From positions 1 through 64,000 of the forward strand of contig JAEWKH010000002.1 in assembly GCA_023386155.1 (NCBI GenBank): a stretch of DNA of 64,000 bases, given 5' to 3'. Position 1 is the first letter of the stretch, and each line of letters starts with the position of its first letter. The notes beneath the pieces were generated by a model. It had not been told where the DNA came from. It saw only the letters and a list, made by a program, of their open reading frames with translations, and searched no databases. Position numbers and translations under genes: made by a program. Of the stretch, positions 34,347 through 44,872 are shown in pieces. Origin of the DNA: Pseudomonadota bacterium. Its GTDB lineage: Bacteria; Pseudomonadota; Alphaproteobacteria; Rhizobiales; Beijerinckiaceae.

Positions 34347-35873
34347 ATGCTGGAATCATTTCAACTGGAAGCCCATGCGGCCTTCCCGCCGGTGGCGCAT
34401 GCCGAACTAGACGGCAGGGTCCAGCCGTCCATTTCCGTCAGGCGACGGCAGTCCATCCTTTTCGTCACATCGGAGATCGCCGACTACATCAAGGCAGGGG
34501 GCCTTGGTGAAGTGTCCGCTGCGCTTCCGCGTGCGCTCCGTCATCATTACGATGTGCGCATCCTGATCCCAGGCTACCGTCAGGTCCTGTCGCAGATCGG
34601 TCCGGTGGAGGAAGTCGCGCGCTTGCCGGCCTCCTTCGGAATCCCTGCCTGCGGCTTGGGACGTTGCGCGACGCGGGACGGCTTGACGGTTTACGTTCTT
34701 CTCTGCCCCGAACTCTATGAACGCGACGGTTCGCCTTATGTCGACCGCTACGGTTCAGACTGGGCCGACAACGACATTCGGTTCGCGCGGCTCGGTCTTG
34801 CGGCAGCCGAGATTGCCTGCGGCAACGGCGACCGGCTGTGGCGCGCGGATCTTCTTCACCTCAACGACTGGCCGTCGGGCCTTGCATCCGCCTACCTCGC
34901 CTGGCGCGGACAGCGCATTCCGTCGATCCTGACCATTCACAACCTTGCCTATCAGGGGAACTTCGAGCGTAACCGCCTGTCCCATCTCGGGATTCCCGAT
35001 GCCGCGTTCCAGATCAACGGTGTCGAGTTCTATGGCAAGCTCTCCTTCCTGAAGGCGGGCATCTACTACTCGTCCCACATCACGACGGTCAGCTCCACCT
35101 ATGCCCGTGAGATCACCCGGCCGGAATTCGGCTGCGGGCTCGACGGATTGCTTCGGATGCGTGCGGAGCAGGGGCGGCTGGACGGCATCATCAACGGGAT
35201 CGACGAGAGCTGGGACCCGAGCCGGGATCCCTATCTCGTGAGCCCGTTCTCAGCGGAAAACTGCCGAGGCAAGAGCGCCAACGCCCGCAACGTGCGCGAG
35301 AACTTCGGTCTCGCCCTGTCGAACGGGCCGCTCTTCGCCGTGGTGTCCCGCCTCGTTCACCAGAAGGGTGTCGATCTTGCCATTTCGGCGGCGGAAACCA
35401 TTGTGTCCGAGGGCGGGCAGATCGCCGTCATCGGTCAGGGCGAGTCCCGTTTCGAGTCCGAGCTCCAGGCGCTTGAAAACCGCCATCCCGGATCCGTCGG
35501 CGTGAAGATCGGCTATGACGAGGGAGCTGCGCGACGCATGTATGCAGGCAGCGACTTCCTTCTCATGCCTTCGCGCTTCGAGCCTTGCGGCCTGAGCCAG
35601 ATGTATGCGCAAAGGTTCGGCTCGCTGCCGATCGCGCATAAGACGGGCGGCCTTGCCGACACCATCGAGGATGGCGTCAATGGCTTCCTCTTCGGCGAGC
35701 CTTCGCTCAACCGGTTCAAGGATGCGATCAGGAGAGGACTCGAGGCATTCCGCTCTCGCTCACGTCTCACAGCCATGCGCCGAGCCGCGATGCAGCGCCC
35801 GCATGGATGGGATCGCTCCGCGTCCCGATATCAGGAAGTGTATGAGCGGGCGCATCGGGCGGCACTCGCGTGA
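34347..35873 (+). CDS. glgA: Glycogen/starch synthase (second copy)
   Basis: A 508-residue GT5 enzyme, clearly different from the GlgA encoded at 21256. It has a roughly 35-residue N-terminal extension, and the ADP-glucose-binding loop reads KAGGLGEV (Lys49) rather than KTGGLADV. The C-terminal domain has SRLVHQKGVDL and SRFEPCGLSQMYAQRFG with the catalytic Glu, so it should be active. It is divergent from treZ and ends at a strong terminator. Paralogous GlgA proteins can differ in donor or in chain initiation, but which applies here is unknown. Confidence 0.93.
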   Translation: MLESFQLEAHAAFPPVAHAELDGRVQPSISVRRRQSILFVTSEIADYIKAGGLGEVSAALPRALRHHYDVRILIPGYRQVLSQIGPVEEVARLPASFGIPACGLGRCATRDGLTVYVLLCPELYERDGSPYVDRYGSDWADNDIRFARLGLAAAEIACGNGDRLWRADLLHLNDWPSGLASAYLAWRGQRIPSILTIHNLAYQGNFERNRLSHLGIPDAAFQINGVEFYGKLSFLKAGIYYSSHITTVSSTYAREITRPEFGCGLDGLLRMRAEQGRLDGIINGIDESWDPSRDPYLVSPFSAENCRGKSANARNVRENFGLALSNGPLFAVVSRLVHQKGVDLAISAAETIVSEGGQIAVIGQGESRFESELQALENRHPGSVGVKIGYDEGAARRMYAGSDFLLMPSRFEPCGLSQMYAQRFGSLPIAHKTGGLADTIEDGVNGFLFGEPSLNRFKDAIRRGLEAFRSRSRLTAMRRAAMQRPHGWDRSASRYQEVYERAHRAALA

Positions 35874-35904
35874 CGTCTCCGTCGCTGCGCTGAACGGGTG
35901 TGCT

Positions 35905-35931
35905 GGCTGAACGCCGGTTCAGCCCATTTTT
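35905..35931 (+). terminator. Intrinsic terminator after glgA2
   Basis: GGCTGAAC at 35905-35912 pairs perfectly with GTTCAGCC at 35917-35924 around a GCCG loop and is followed by CATTTTT. It lies 32 bp after the glgA2 stop and separates it from the urea operon. Confidence 0.85.
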
Positions 35932-36088
35932 CGTTCAGCGAGGCCTGTCTCCGATCTTTCCTGTCACGATGTTGCAGCCTTATTCTTAAGCCTCTGCCGC
36001 TTTTTCGAGCAAAACGCGCGCGGGTGCGTTTCCGCCGCTCCTCGACCCGGCGTCTCACCTCTCAGCAAAGAGACGGGGCCGGCGCCGC

Positions 36089-36104
36089 TGGCATGGTTCT
36101 TGCC
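36089..36104 (+). promoter_or_regulatory. Sigma-54-type promoter of the urea transporter operon
   Basis: TGGCATG-N4-TTGCC at 36089-36104 keeps the invariant GG and GC with ten bases between them and differs from the consensus TGGCACG-N4-TTGCW at few positions. It lies 50 bp before the urtA start. RpoN-dependent, NtrC-activated expression of urtABCDE under nitrogen limitation is known in other bacteria and is expected here. No clear NtrC enhancer palindrome was found upstream by eye. Confidence 0.72.
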
Positions 36105-36153
36105 TCATGTCCCGGCGCTGGACCTGAAACAGGACAGTCAAGGGAGAGGACCT

Positions 36154-37442
36154 ATGTCGATGTTGAATTTGACACGTAGACACCTGATGGCGCTGGCATC
36201 CGCCGCGCTGGTTTCCGGCGCGGCGATGGGAACGGCGCAGGCGCAGGAGACCATCAAGGTCGGCGTTCTGCACTCTCTGTCCGGCACGATGGCGATCAGC
36301 GAGACGACGCTGAAGGACGTCATGCTGATGCTCATCGAGGAGCAGAACAAGAAGGGCGGTCTGCTCGGCAAGAAGCTTGAGGCCGTCGTGGTCGATCCGG
36401 CTTCCAACTGGCCTCTCTTCGCCGAGAAGGCGCGAGAGTTGATCAGCCAGAACAAGGTTTCGGCGGTGTTCGGGTGCTGGACGTCGGTGTCCCGCAAATC
36501 CGTGCTGCCCGTGTTCAAGGAACTCAACAGCATTCTCTTCTATCCGGTGCAGTATGAGGGCGAGGAGAGCGAGCGGAACGTGTTCTACACGGGCGCCGCG
36601 CCGAACCAGCAGGCCATCCCGGCCGTCGACTATCTCGCCAAGGAAGAAAAGGTCGAGCGCTGGGTTCTCGCCGGCACGGACTACGTCTATCCCCGCACGA
36701 CCAACAAGATTCTCGAGGCCTATCTGAAGTCCAAGGGCGTGAAGGCCGAGGACATCATGATCAACTACACGCCGTTCGGGCATTCCGACTGGCAGACCAT
36801 CGTGGCCGACATCAAGAAGTTCGGCTCGGCCGGCAAGAAGACGGCCGTGGTCTCCACCATCAACGGCGATGCCAACGTGCCATTCTACAAGGAACTCGCT
36901 AATCAGGGCGTCAAGGCGACGGACATTCCGGTGGTGGCCTTCTCCGTCGGCGAGGAGGAGCTTGCCGGCATCGACACAAAGCCTCTCGTCGGCCATCTGG
37001 CTGCCTGGAACTACTTCCAGTCCATCGATACGCCCGAGAACAAGGCGTTCATCGAGAAGTGGAAAGCCTTCACCAAGAACGACAAGCGTGTGACCAACGA
37101 CCCGATGGAAGCTCATGTGATCGGCTTCAACATGTGGGTGAAGGCGGTCGAGAAGGCCGGAGCACGGATCCTGACAAGGTGATCGATGCCATCGTCGGCG
37201 TCGAGGTTCCGAACCTGACGGGCGGCGTCTCCAAGATGCTCCCGAACCACCACATCACCAAGCCGGTGCTCATCGGCGAGATCAAGGAAGACGGGCAGTT
37301 CGAGACGGTGTCGCAGACCGACGCGCTCGTGCCGGGCGATGCCTGGTCCAAATATCTCGACGGATCGAAGGATCTGATTGCCGACTGGAAGGATCTCAAG
37401 TGCGGCAACTACAACACCGTCACGAAGAAGTGCGGCGCCTGA
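36154..37442 (+). pseudogene. urtA: Urea ABC transporter substrate-binding protein, interrupted by a one-base frameshift
   Basis: The first frame encodes a twin-arginine-like signal (LTRRHLMALASAALVSGAAM) and most of UrtA, including FGCWTSVSRKSVLPVFKELN and FYPVQYEGEESERNVFYTG. It runs off at about codon 335 (after VEKAG) to a premature TGA at 37180-37182. The remaining UrtA sequence, STDPDKVIDAIVGVEVPNLTGG to KKCGA, continues in another frame to 37442. One missing base at 37160/37161 (GGC-AGC read as GG-AGC) restores a 429-residue protein of normal length. The start at 36154 follows AGGGAGAGG. Everything else, including the rest of the operon, looks intact, so an assembly error is as likely as a true mutation. 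Confidence 0.88.
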
Positions 37443-37511
37443 TGTGAGCGCGTGACGCAACGAGGGCGGCCCGCAGCCGTCCTCGCCCATCCTCTGTCCG
37501 AAGTCGTTTGC

Positions 37512-39098
37512 ATGACCATCTTGCGCTGCATTCTGCAGGTCTTCGTCCTGCTGTTCGGCATGGCCTCTGCGGCCGGGGCCGGGCCCTACGAGGACGCCCT
37601 GCCCAAGTTCGCCGCCGACAGCTATGCCGATACCGAGGCCGCCATCGGGGCCGTTGCGGGAAGTGGCCATGCGCAGGCCTTGAGCCTCGTCGAAGCCTTG
37701 CGAGACGGGCGGCTGATGGTCGCCAACGGGCGGGTCTATGTGCGGGATGCTGCCGGTCAGCACATCGATGCCGCGACAGGGCAGGCGGCAGAGGCGGCAG
37801 GGGCGAAGCCCGTCCGCGTGAACAATCGTGTCCGCCGCGCCATCGAAGCCGCGCTCGGAAGCATGACGCTGCTCAGCCCTGATGCGGGGACCCGCCTCGA
37901 TGCGGCCCGTGCGGTCTTCCGCTCCCGCGACGCCGCAGCACTGCCGACCCTTGAAAGAGCCCTTGCACAGGAGGGCAATGCCGACGTGAAGAGCGTCCTC
38001 GGCAGCGCCCGGGCGGCAATCCTCCTGAACAAACCGGATGCATCGGCGTCGGAGAAGCTCTCCGCCGTCACGACTCTGCACGCCCGCGGCGATCAGGAGG
38101 CCCTGGCGCTTCTCTCGTCTCTGCCATCCGGCACGCCTGCCGATGTGTCCGATGCGGCGGCCAAGGCAGCCGAGGGCATTCGCTCGCGGCTGGCGCTCTG
38201 GAACGGCGTGCAGAATGTCTGGTACGGGATTTCCCTCGGCTCCGTCCTGCTGCTGGCGGCAATCGGCCTGTCCATCACCTTCGGCACCATGGGGGTCATC
38301 AACATGGCCCATGGCGAGATGGTCATGATCGGCGCCTATACGACGTTCATGGTGCAGGAACTGATCCGCACGAACGCCCCCGGCCTCTTCGGGGCATCCC
38401 TGTTCATCGCGCTGCCGCTCGCCTTCCTTGTGGCCGGCCTCATCGGCATTCTCATCGAGCGCACGGTGATCCGCTTTCTCTACGGGCGGCCGCTGGAGAC
38501 GCTGCTTGCCACCTGGGGCATATCCCTCATTCTGCAGCAGGGCGTGCGCACGATCTTCGGCCCCACGAACCGCGAGGTCGGAACGCCGACCTGGATGAGC
38601 GGCGCGCTGGAGATCGGCGGCTTGAGCCTCACCTATAATCGCATCGCCATCGTCGTCTTCGCCTTCGCGGTCTTCGCAACCCTGCTTCTCGTGCTGCGGC
38701 ATACATCCCTGGGCCTGTATGTGCGCGCGGTCACGCAGAACCGGCGGATGGCGGGCTCCATGGGCATTCGGACGAACCGGATCGACGCGCTGGCCTTCGG
38801 CCTCGGGTCGGGCGTGGCCGGGATCGCCGGCGTGGCGCTTTCGCAGATCGACAATGTCAGTCCCAATCTCGGTCAGGGTTACATCATCGACAGCTTCATG
38901 GTGGTCGTGTTCGGCGGCGTCGGCAACCTCTGGGGGACGCTGGTGGGCGCCATGACGCTCGGCATCGCCAACAAGCTGCTCGAGCCCTATGCGGGCGCCG
39001 TGCTCGGCAAGATCGTTCTGCTTGTCGCGATCATTCTGTTCATCCAAAGGCGTCCGCGCGGGCTCTTCGCGCTGAAGGGAAGGGCCGTCGAAGCATGA
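37512..39098 (+). CDS. urtB: Urea ABC transporter permease UrtB
   Basis: A 528-residue protein of usual UrtB architecture: a signal peptide (MTILRCILQVFVLLFGMASA), a periplasmic domain of about 200 residues with helical-repeat character, then a LivH-type permease from about residue 235 with GLSITFGTMGVINMAHGEMV and the GGVGNLWGTLVGA loop. ATG at 37512 is preferred because the signal peptide begins there, though its ribosome-binding site is weak; GTG at 37452 is an alternative. The stop overlaps the urtC start (ATGA). Confidence 0.94.
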   Translation: MTILRCILQVFVLLFGMASAAGAGPYEDALPKFAADSYADTEAAIGAVAGSGHAQALSLVEALRDGRLMVANGRVYVRDAAGQHIDAATGQAAEAAGAKPVRVNNRVRRAIEAALGSMTLLSPDAGTRLDAARAVFRSRDAAALPTLERALAQEGNADVKSVLGSARAAILLNKPDASASEKLSAVTTLHARGDQEALALLSSLPSGTPADVSDAAAKAAEGIRSRLALWNGVQNVWYGISLGSVLLLAAIGLSITFGTMGVINMAHGEMVMIGAYTTFMVQELIRTNAPGLFGASLFIALPLAFLVAGLIGILIERTVIRFLYGRPLETLLATWGISLILQQGVRTIFGPTNREVGTPTWMSGALEIGGLSLTYNRIAIVVFAFAVFATLLLVLRHTSLGLYVRAVTQNRRMAGSMGIRTNRIDALAFGLGSGVAGIAGVALSQIDNVSPNLGQGYIIDSFMVVVFGGVGNLWGTLVGAMTLGIANKLLEPYAGAVLGKIVLLVAIILFIQRRPRGLFALKGRAVEA

Positions 39099-40231
39099 CA
39101 ACGCATTCTGCGCTCGATCGGCAGAGCATGACCGTCCTGGCGCTGCTGGGAGCGACCGCCATCCTGGTGCCGGTCCTGAACATGGCGGTGGATCCGGACT
39201 CCCCGCTCCACCTGTCGGACCATCTCGTGCCGCTGCTCGGCAAGTATATCTGCTTCGCCCTGCTCGCCCTGTCGGTCGACCTGATCTGGGGCTTCTGCGG
39301 CATTCTCTCCCTGGGACACGGCGCCTTCTTCGCGCTCGGCGGATATGCCATGGGCATGTACCTCATGCGCCAGATCGGGCCACGCGGCGTCTATGCGGAC
39401 CCGGTGCTTCCCGATTTCATGGTGTTCCTGAACTGGAAGGAACTGCCGTGGTTCTGGCATGGCTTCGACTGGTTCCCGTTCGCGGCCCTCATGGTGCTGC
39501 TCGTACCGGGAGCTTTGGCCTTCATCTTCGGCTGGCTCGCCTTCCGCTCGCGGGTGACGGGCGTCTATCTCTCGATCATCACGCAGGCGATGACCTTCGC
39601 CCTCATGCTCGCTTTCTTCCGCAATGATATGGGCTTCGGCGGCAACAACGGGCTGACCGATTTCAAGGACATCTGGGGCTTTCCGCTCCAGGCCGCTTCG
39701 ACGCGCATCGTCCTGTTCGTTCTGTCCGTTGCCGCGCTCGGCGCGGGTTACCTGATCTGCCGCTGGGTGGTGACTTCCAAGTTCGGCAAGGTGCTCGTGG
39801 CGGTGCGCGATGCGGAAAGCCGGACCCGCTTTCTCGGCTACCGCGTGGAGCACTACAAGCTTGCCGTCTTCACGCTCTCGGCCATGCTGGCCGGCGTCGC
39901 CGGCGCGCTCTACGTGCCGCAGGTCGGCATCATCAACCCGAGCGAGTTCGCACCCGCCAATTCCATCGAAGTCGTGATCTGGGTGGCGGTCGGCGGCCGT
40001 GGCACGCTGGCAGGCCCTATTCTCGGCGCTCTCCTGGTCAATGCGGGCAAGACGTGGTTCACCGGCGTGCTGCCGGAATTCTGGCTGTTTGCGCTGGGCG
40101 GCCTGTTCGTCTTCGTCACGCTCTTCATGCCGCGCGGCATACTCGGGGCCGCCGAGGATCTCTGGCGGCGAATCGGACATCGGCTGAAACCTCGCCCCAT
40201 GTCCGAACCGCTCTCGCAGGCGGCGGAGTAA
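39095..40231 (+). CDS. urtC: Urea ABC transporter permease UrtC
   Basis: A 378-residue LivM-type permease with about ten membrane segments. The GFCGILSLGHGAFFALGGYA motif and the C-terminal WVAVGGRGTLAGPILGA loop are typical of UrtC. It pairs with UrtB to form the urea channel. It is translationally coupled to urtB by ATGA and followed three bases later by urtD. Confidence 0.95.
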   Translation: MTTHSALDRQSMTVLALLGATAILVPVLNMAVDPDSPLHLSDHLVPLLGKYICFALLALSVDLIWGFCGILSLGHGAFFALGGYAMGMYLMRQIGPRGVYADPVLPDFMVFLNWKELPWFWHGFDWFPFAALMVLLVPGALAFIFGWLAFRSRVTGVYLSIITQAMTFALMLAFFRNDMGFGGNNGLTDFKDIWGFPLQAASTRIVLFVLSVAALGAGYLICRWVVTSKFGKVLVAVRDAESRTRFLGYRVEHYKLAVFTLSAMLAGVAGALYVPQVGIINPSEFAPANSIEVVIWVAVGGRGTLAGPILGALLVNAGKTWFTGVLPEFWLFALGGLFVFVTLFMPRGILGAAEDLWRRIGHRLKPRPMSEPLSQAAE

Positions 40232-40234
40232 GCC

Positions 40235-40987
40235 ATGACTGCACCCGTGACCCCGGCGCTTCTCTACCTCGACAACGTCTCCGTTTCCTTCGATGGATTC
40301 CGGGCCCTGAATTCGCTCTCGCTCGCGGTCGATCATGCGGAGATGCGCGCCATCATCGGGCCCAATGGAGCGGGGAAGACCACGATGATGGACGTGATCA
40401 CCGGCAAGACCCGCCCGAACGAGGGCACGGCTCTTTTCGAGGGATCGCACGATCTGACGGCGCTCGACGAGGCTGCCATTGCCGAACTCGGGATCGGCCG
40501 CAAGTTCCAGACTCCGACCGTGTTCGAGATGCACAGTGTCGAAGACAACATTCTGCTCGCCCTCAAGGAGAACCGCTCGCCCTTCGCAACCCTTCTGTCG
40601 CGGCGTACGTCGCAGGAGCGCGAAAGGATCGAGGCGCTCCTGGAGCGTGTGCGCCTGACGGCGCATCGCCAGCGCAAGGCGGGGGAGCTGTCTCACGGAC
40701 AGAAGCAGTGGCTGGAGATCGGCATGCTGCTGGCCCAGCAGCCCAAGCTCCTGCTGATCGACGAACCCGCCGCCGGCATGACCGACCAGGAAACGGCTGA
40801 CACGGCCGACCTCCTGCGCGACATCGCGAAGATGCAGGCCGTCATCGTCGTCGAGCACGACATGACCTTCGTGCGCGATCTCGACGTGAAGGTCACATGC
40901 CTGCACGAGGGATCCGTTCTCGCCGAGGGAAGCCTCGACGCGGTGAGCGCGAACGAGCGCGTGATCGAAGTCTATCTGGGGCGATGA
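40235..40987 (+). CDS. urtD: Urea ABC transporter ATP-binding protein UrtD
   Basis: A 250-residue LivG-type ATPase. The Walker A motif GPNGAGKTT is at about residues 44-52, the ABC signature is a variant LSHGQKQWLEIGM, and Walker B is KLLLIDEPAAGMT, followed by the switch His in VVEHDMTFV. GGAG lies six bases before the ATG. The stop overlaps the urtE start. It energises urea import together with UrtE. Confidence 0.95.
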   Translation: MTAPVTPALLYLDNVSVSFDGFRALNSLSLAVDHAEMRAIIGPNGAGKTTMMDVITGKTRPNEGTALFEGSHDLTALDEAAIAELGIGRKFQTPTVFEMHSVEDNILLALKENRSPFATLLSRRTSQERERIEALLERVRLTAHRQRKAGELSHGQKQWLEIGMLLAQQPKLLLIDEPAAGMTDQETADTADLLRDIAKMQAVIVVEHDMTFVRDLDVKVTCLHEGSVLAEGSLDAVSANERVIEVYLGR

Positions 40988-41659
40988 CGATGCTGTCGGT
41001 GGAAAACCTCTCCCTGTATTATGGCGCCGCACAGGCGCTGCGCGGCGTATCGGTCTCCGCTTCCATCGGCGAGGTCACCTGCGTGCTCGGACGGAACGGT
41101 GTCGGCAAGACGTCGCTGTTGCGGGCCATCGCCGGACACCGGCCGATCGCAGGCGGAAGCATCCTCTTCGACGGCCGGGACATCGCGCGCCTGAAGCCCT
41201 TCGAGCGGGCGGCACTGGGGATCGCCTATGTTCCGCAAGGCCGGGAGATCTTTCCGCTCCTGACCGTCAAGGAGAACCTGGAAAGCGGCTTCGCTCCTTT
41301 GAAGCGTGGCGGGAGGACGATTCCTGACGAGGTGTTCGAGTTGTTCCCAGTCCTGAAAACCATGCTGAGCCGACGCGGCGGGGATCTTTCCGGCGGTCAG
41401 CAGCAGCAGCTGGCCATCGGGCGCGCGCTGGTCACCCGTCCGCGCCTGCTCGTGCTCGACGAGCCGACGGAGGGCATTCAGCCGTCCATCATCAAGGACA
41501 TCGGGCGAGCGATTGCCTATCTGCGCGGACGGAAGGACATGGCCATCCTTCTGGTCGAGCAGTATTTCGACTTCGCCCGCGAACTCGCCGATCGCTTCGT
41601 CGTGATGGAGCGTGGCGAAATCGTGCAGCATGGTGGCCGCTCCGCGCTCGAGGGGGACG

Positions 41660-41685
<26 letters not shown>
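40984..41685 (+). CDS. urtE: Urea ABC transporter ATP-binding protein UrtE
   Basis: A 233-residue LivF-type ATPase. Walker A is GRNGVGKTSL (about residues 37-46), the signature LSGGQQQQLAIGRAL, and Walker B LLVLDEPTEGIQPS. ATG at 40984 overlaps the urtD stop; the open frame extends upstream but only inside urtD. Its 3' end overlaps the start of ureD by 26 bases, physically joining urea uptake and urease assembly genes. Confidence 0.94.
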
Positions 41686-42514
<829 letters not shown>

Positions 42515-42523
42515 GGTCTAACC

Positions 42524-43144
42524 ATGCAACTCACTCCCCGTGAAAAAGACAAGCTTCTGATCGCCATGGCCGCCATGGTGGCACGCCGCCGCCTGGAGCG
42601 CGGCGTGAAGCTCAATCATCCGGAAGCCATCGCCCTCATCACCGATACGGTCGTGGAGGGCGCGCGCGACGGGCGCTCCGTCGCCGAACTGATGGAAGCG
42701 GGCGCGCATGTGGTCACCGCCGATCAGGTCATGGAAGGCGTCGCTGAGATGATCCACGACGTTCAGGTCGAAGCGACCTTTCCGGATGGCACCAAGCTCG
42801 TCACCGTGCATCATCCGATCCGGGGCGCGGCATCGAAGGATGTGCCCGGAGAGGTGATGGCCCAGGAGGGCGAGATCGCCTTCAACGAGGGGGCCGAGCG
42901 CACCGTGCTCACCGTCGCCAATACGGGCGATCGGCCGATCCAGGTCGGCAGTCACTACCATTTCTTCGAGACAAACCCGGCCCTGTCCTTCGACCGCAGG
43001 AAGGCTCGCGGCATGCGCCTCGACATTGCGCCTGGCACGGCGGTCCGTTTCGAGCCCGGTTCGACGCGCGAAGTCGTGCTGGTCCCGCTTTCCGGCAAGC
43101 GTGAGGTTCATGGATTCCGCCAGGCCGTGATGGGGGCGCTGTGA
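42524..43144 (+). CDS. ureAB: Fused urease gamma and beta subunits
   Basis: A 206-residue protein. Residues 1-100 are the gamma subunit (MQLTPREKDKLLIAMAAMVA, LNHPEAIALI and the DVQVEATFPDGTKLVTVHHP end). Residues about 103-206 are the beta subunit (PGEV at its start, NTGDRPIQVGSHYHFFETNP, RLDIAPGTAVRFEPG). Separate ureA and ureB genes are usual; here no stop or start separates them. Fusions of the two occur in several lineages, Helicobacter being the best known. The start has AGGGT upstream, and the end overlaps ureC by one base. Confidence 0.95.
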   Translation: MQLTPREKDKLLIAMAAMVARRRLERGVKLNHPEAIALITDTVVEGARDGRSVAELMEAGAHVVTADQVMEGVAEMIHDVQVEATFPDGTKLVTVHHPIRGAASKDVPGEVMAQEGEIAFNEGAERTVLTVANTGDRPIQVGSHYHFFETNPALSFDRRKARGMRLDIAPGTAVRFEPGSTREVVLVPLSGKREVHGFRQAVMGAL

Positions 43145-44871
43145 TGTCGAATGCAAGAAAGCCCGCGTCGCTCCCGCGCTCCGGCTATGCCGACATGTTC
43201 GGTCCGACCAGGGGTGACCGCATCCGCCTCGCCGATACCTCCCTCGTGATCGAAGTGGAGAAGGACTTCACCACCTATGGCGAGGAGGTGAAGTTCGGTG
43301 GCGGCAAGGTGATCCGAGACGGCATGGGGCAGGCTCAGACGACACGCGCGGAAGGCGCCGTCGACACCGTCATCACCAATGCGGTCATCCTCGATCATTG
43401 GGGCATCGTGAAGGCGGATATCGGCATCAGGAGCGGCCGGATCGCAGCCATCGGCAAGGCCGGAAATCCGGACGTGCAGCCCAATGTCGACATCATCATC
43501 GGGCCGGGGACGGAGATCATTGCCGGCGAAGGCAAGATCATCACGGCCGGCGGCTTCGACTCGCATATCCACTTCATCTGCCCGCAGCAGATCGAGGAGG
43601 CGCTCATGTCCGGCGTCACCACCATGCTGGGCGGCGGAACGGGGCCTGCGACCGGAACTTTCGCCACCACCTGCACGCCTGGGCCATGGCACATCGCCCG
43701 CATGATCGAGGCCGCCGATGCCTTTCCGATGAACCTGGCGTTCACCGGCAAGGGAAATGCCTCGAAACCCGGCGCCCTGGAAGAGATGATCGAGGGCGGC
43801 GCCTGCGCGCTGAAGCTCCACGAGGACTGGGGCACGACCCCGGCGGCCATCGATTGCTGCCTGTCGGTGGCGGACGCCTATGACGTGCAGGTGATGATCC
43901 ACACCGACACGCTCAATGAATCCGGCTTCGTCGAGGACACCATCGCGGCCTTCAAGGGGCGCACGATCCATGCCTTCCACACAGAAGGAGCGGGTGGCGG
44001 ACACGCGCCGGACATCATCAAGGTGGCGGGTCTTCCCAACGTGCTGCCGTCCTCCACGAACCCGACGCGGCCCTATACGGTGAACACCATCGACGAGCAT
44101 CTGGACATGCTCATGGTGTGCCACCACCTCTCCCCGTCGATACCCGAGGATCTCGCCTTTGCGGAGAGCCGCATCCGCAAGGAGACCATCGCGGCGGAGG
44201 ATATTCTTCACGACATCGGCGCCCTCTCGATGATGTCCTCCGACAGCCAGGCCATGGGCCGCGTCGGCGAAGTCATCATCCGCACGTGGCAAACGGCGCA
44301 CAAGATGAAGGTCCAGCGCGGCGCGCTTCCCGGCGAGGCTGGCGACAACGACAATTTCCGCGCCCGCCGCTATGTGGCGAAGTACACGATCAATCCGGCC
44401 ATTGCTCACGGCGTGTCCAGGCATATCGGTTCGGTCGAGGTCGGCAAGCTTGCCGATCTCGTGGTCTGGACCCCGGCCTTCTTCGGCGTGAAGCCCGATC
44501 TCGTGCTCAAGGGCGGGTCCATCGCGGCGGCTCTCATGGGCGATCCCAACGCCTCGATCCCGACGCCGCAGCCGGTGCATTACCGGCCCATGTTCGGCGC
44601 CTATGGGCGGGCGCTCGCATCGACGTCACTCACCTTCGTGTCCAAGGCTGCCGTGGAGAACGGCCTGGCCGGCAGGCTCGGTGTCCAGAAGCAGCTCGTC
44701 GCCGTCGAGAATGTCCGTGGCGGGATCGGCAAGAAGGACATGGTGCTGAACGACGCGACGCCCATGATCGAGGTCGATCCCGAAACATACGATGTTCGCG
44801 CCGATGGCGAGCTGCTCGTCTGCGAACCTGCAAAGGTCCTTCCCATGGCTCAACGCTATTTTCTGTTCTGA
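43144..44871 (+). CDS. ureC: Urease alpha subunit
   Basis: A 575-residue catalytic subunit that hydrolyses urea to ammonia and carbamate. The nickel site is complete: FDSHIHFICPQQ (two His), the Lys of GACALKLHEDWG that is carbamylated, IHTDTLNESG and FHTEGAGGGHAPD (His), and SDSQAMGRVGE (Asp). The mobile flap MVCHHLS supplies the catalytic His. The start ATG at 43144 overlaps the ureAB stop (TGATG); a GTG at 43141 would add one residue. Confidence 0.97.
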   Translation: MSNARKPASLPRSGYADMFGPTRGDRIRLADTSLVIEVEKDFTTYGEEVKFGGGKVIRDGMGQAQTTRAEGAVDTVITNAVILDHWGIVKADIGIRSGRIAAIGKAGNPDVQPNVDIIIGPGTEIIAGEGKIITAGGFDSHIHFICPQQIEEALMSGVTTMLGGGTGPATGTFATTCTPGPWHIARMIEAADAFPMNLAFTGKGNASKPGALEEMIEGGACALKLHEDWGTTPAAIDCCLSVADAYDVQVMIHTDTLNESGFVEDTIAAFKGRTIHAFHTEGAGGGHAPDIIKVAGLPNVLPSSTNPTRPYTVNTIDEHLDMLMVCHHLSPSIPEDLAFAESRIRKETIAAEDILHDIGALSMMSSDSQAMGRVGEVIIRTWQTAHKMKVQRGALPGEAGDNDNFRARRYVAKYTINPAIAHGVSRHIGSVEVGKLADLVVWTPAFFGVKPDLVLKGGSIAAALMGDPNASIPTPQPVHYRPMFGAYGRALASTSLTFVSKAAVENGLAGRLGVQKQLVAVENVRGGIGKKDMVLNDATPMIEVDPETYDVRADGELLVCEPAKVLPMAQRYFLF

Positions 44872-44872
44872 C

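Noticed and set aside
38987..41032. 681-codon open frame antisense to urtC and urtD
   Set aside because: It spans two well-recognised genes on the other strand and its translation resembles no protein.
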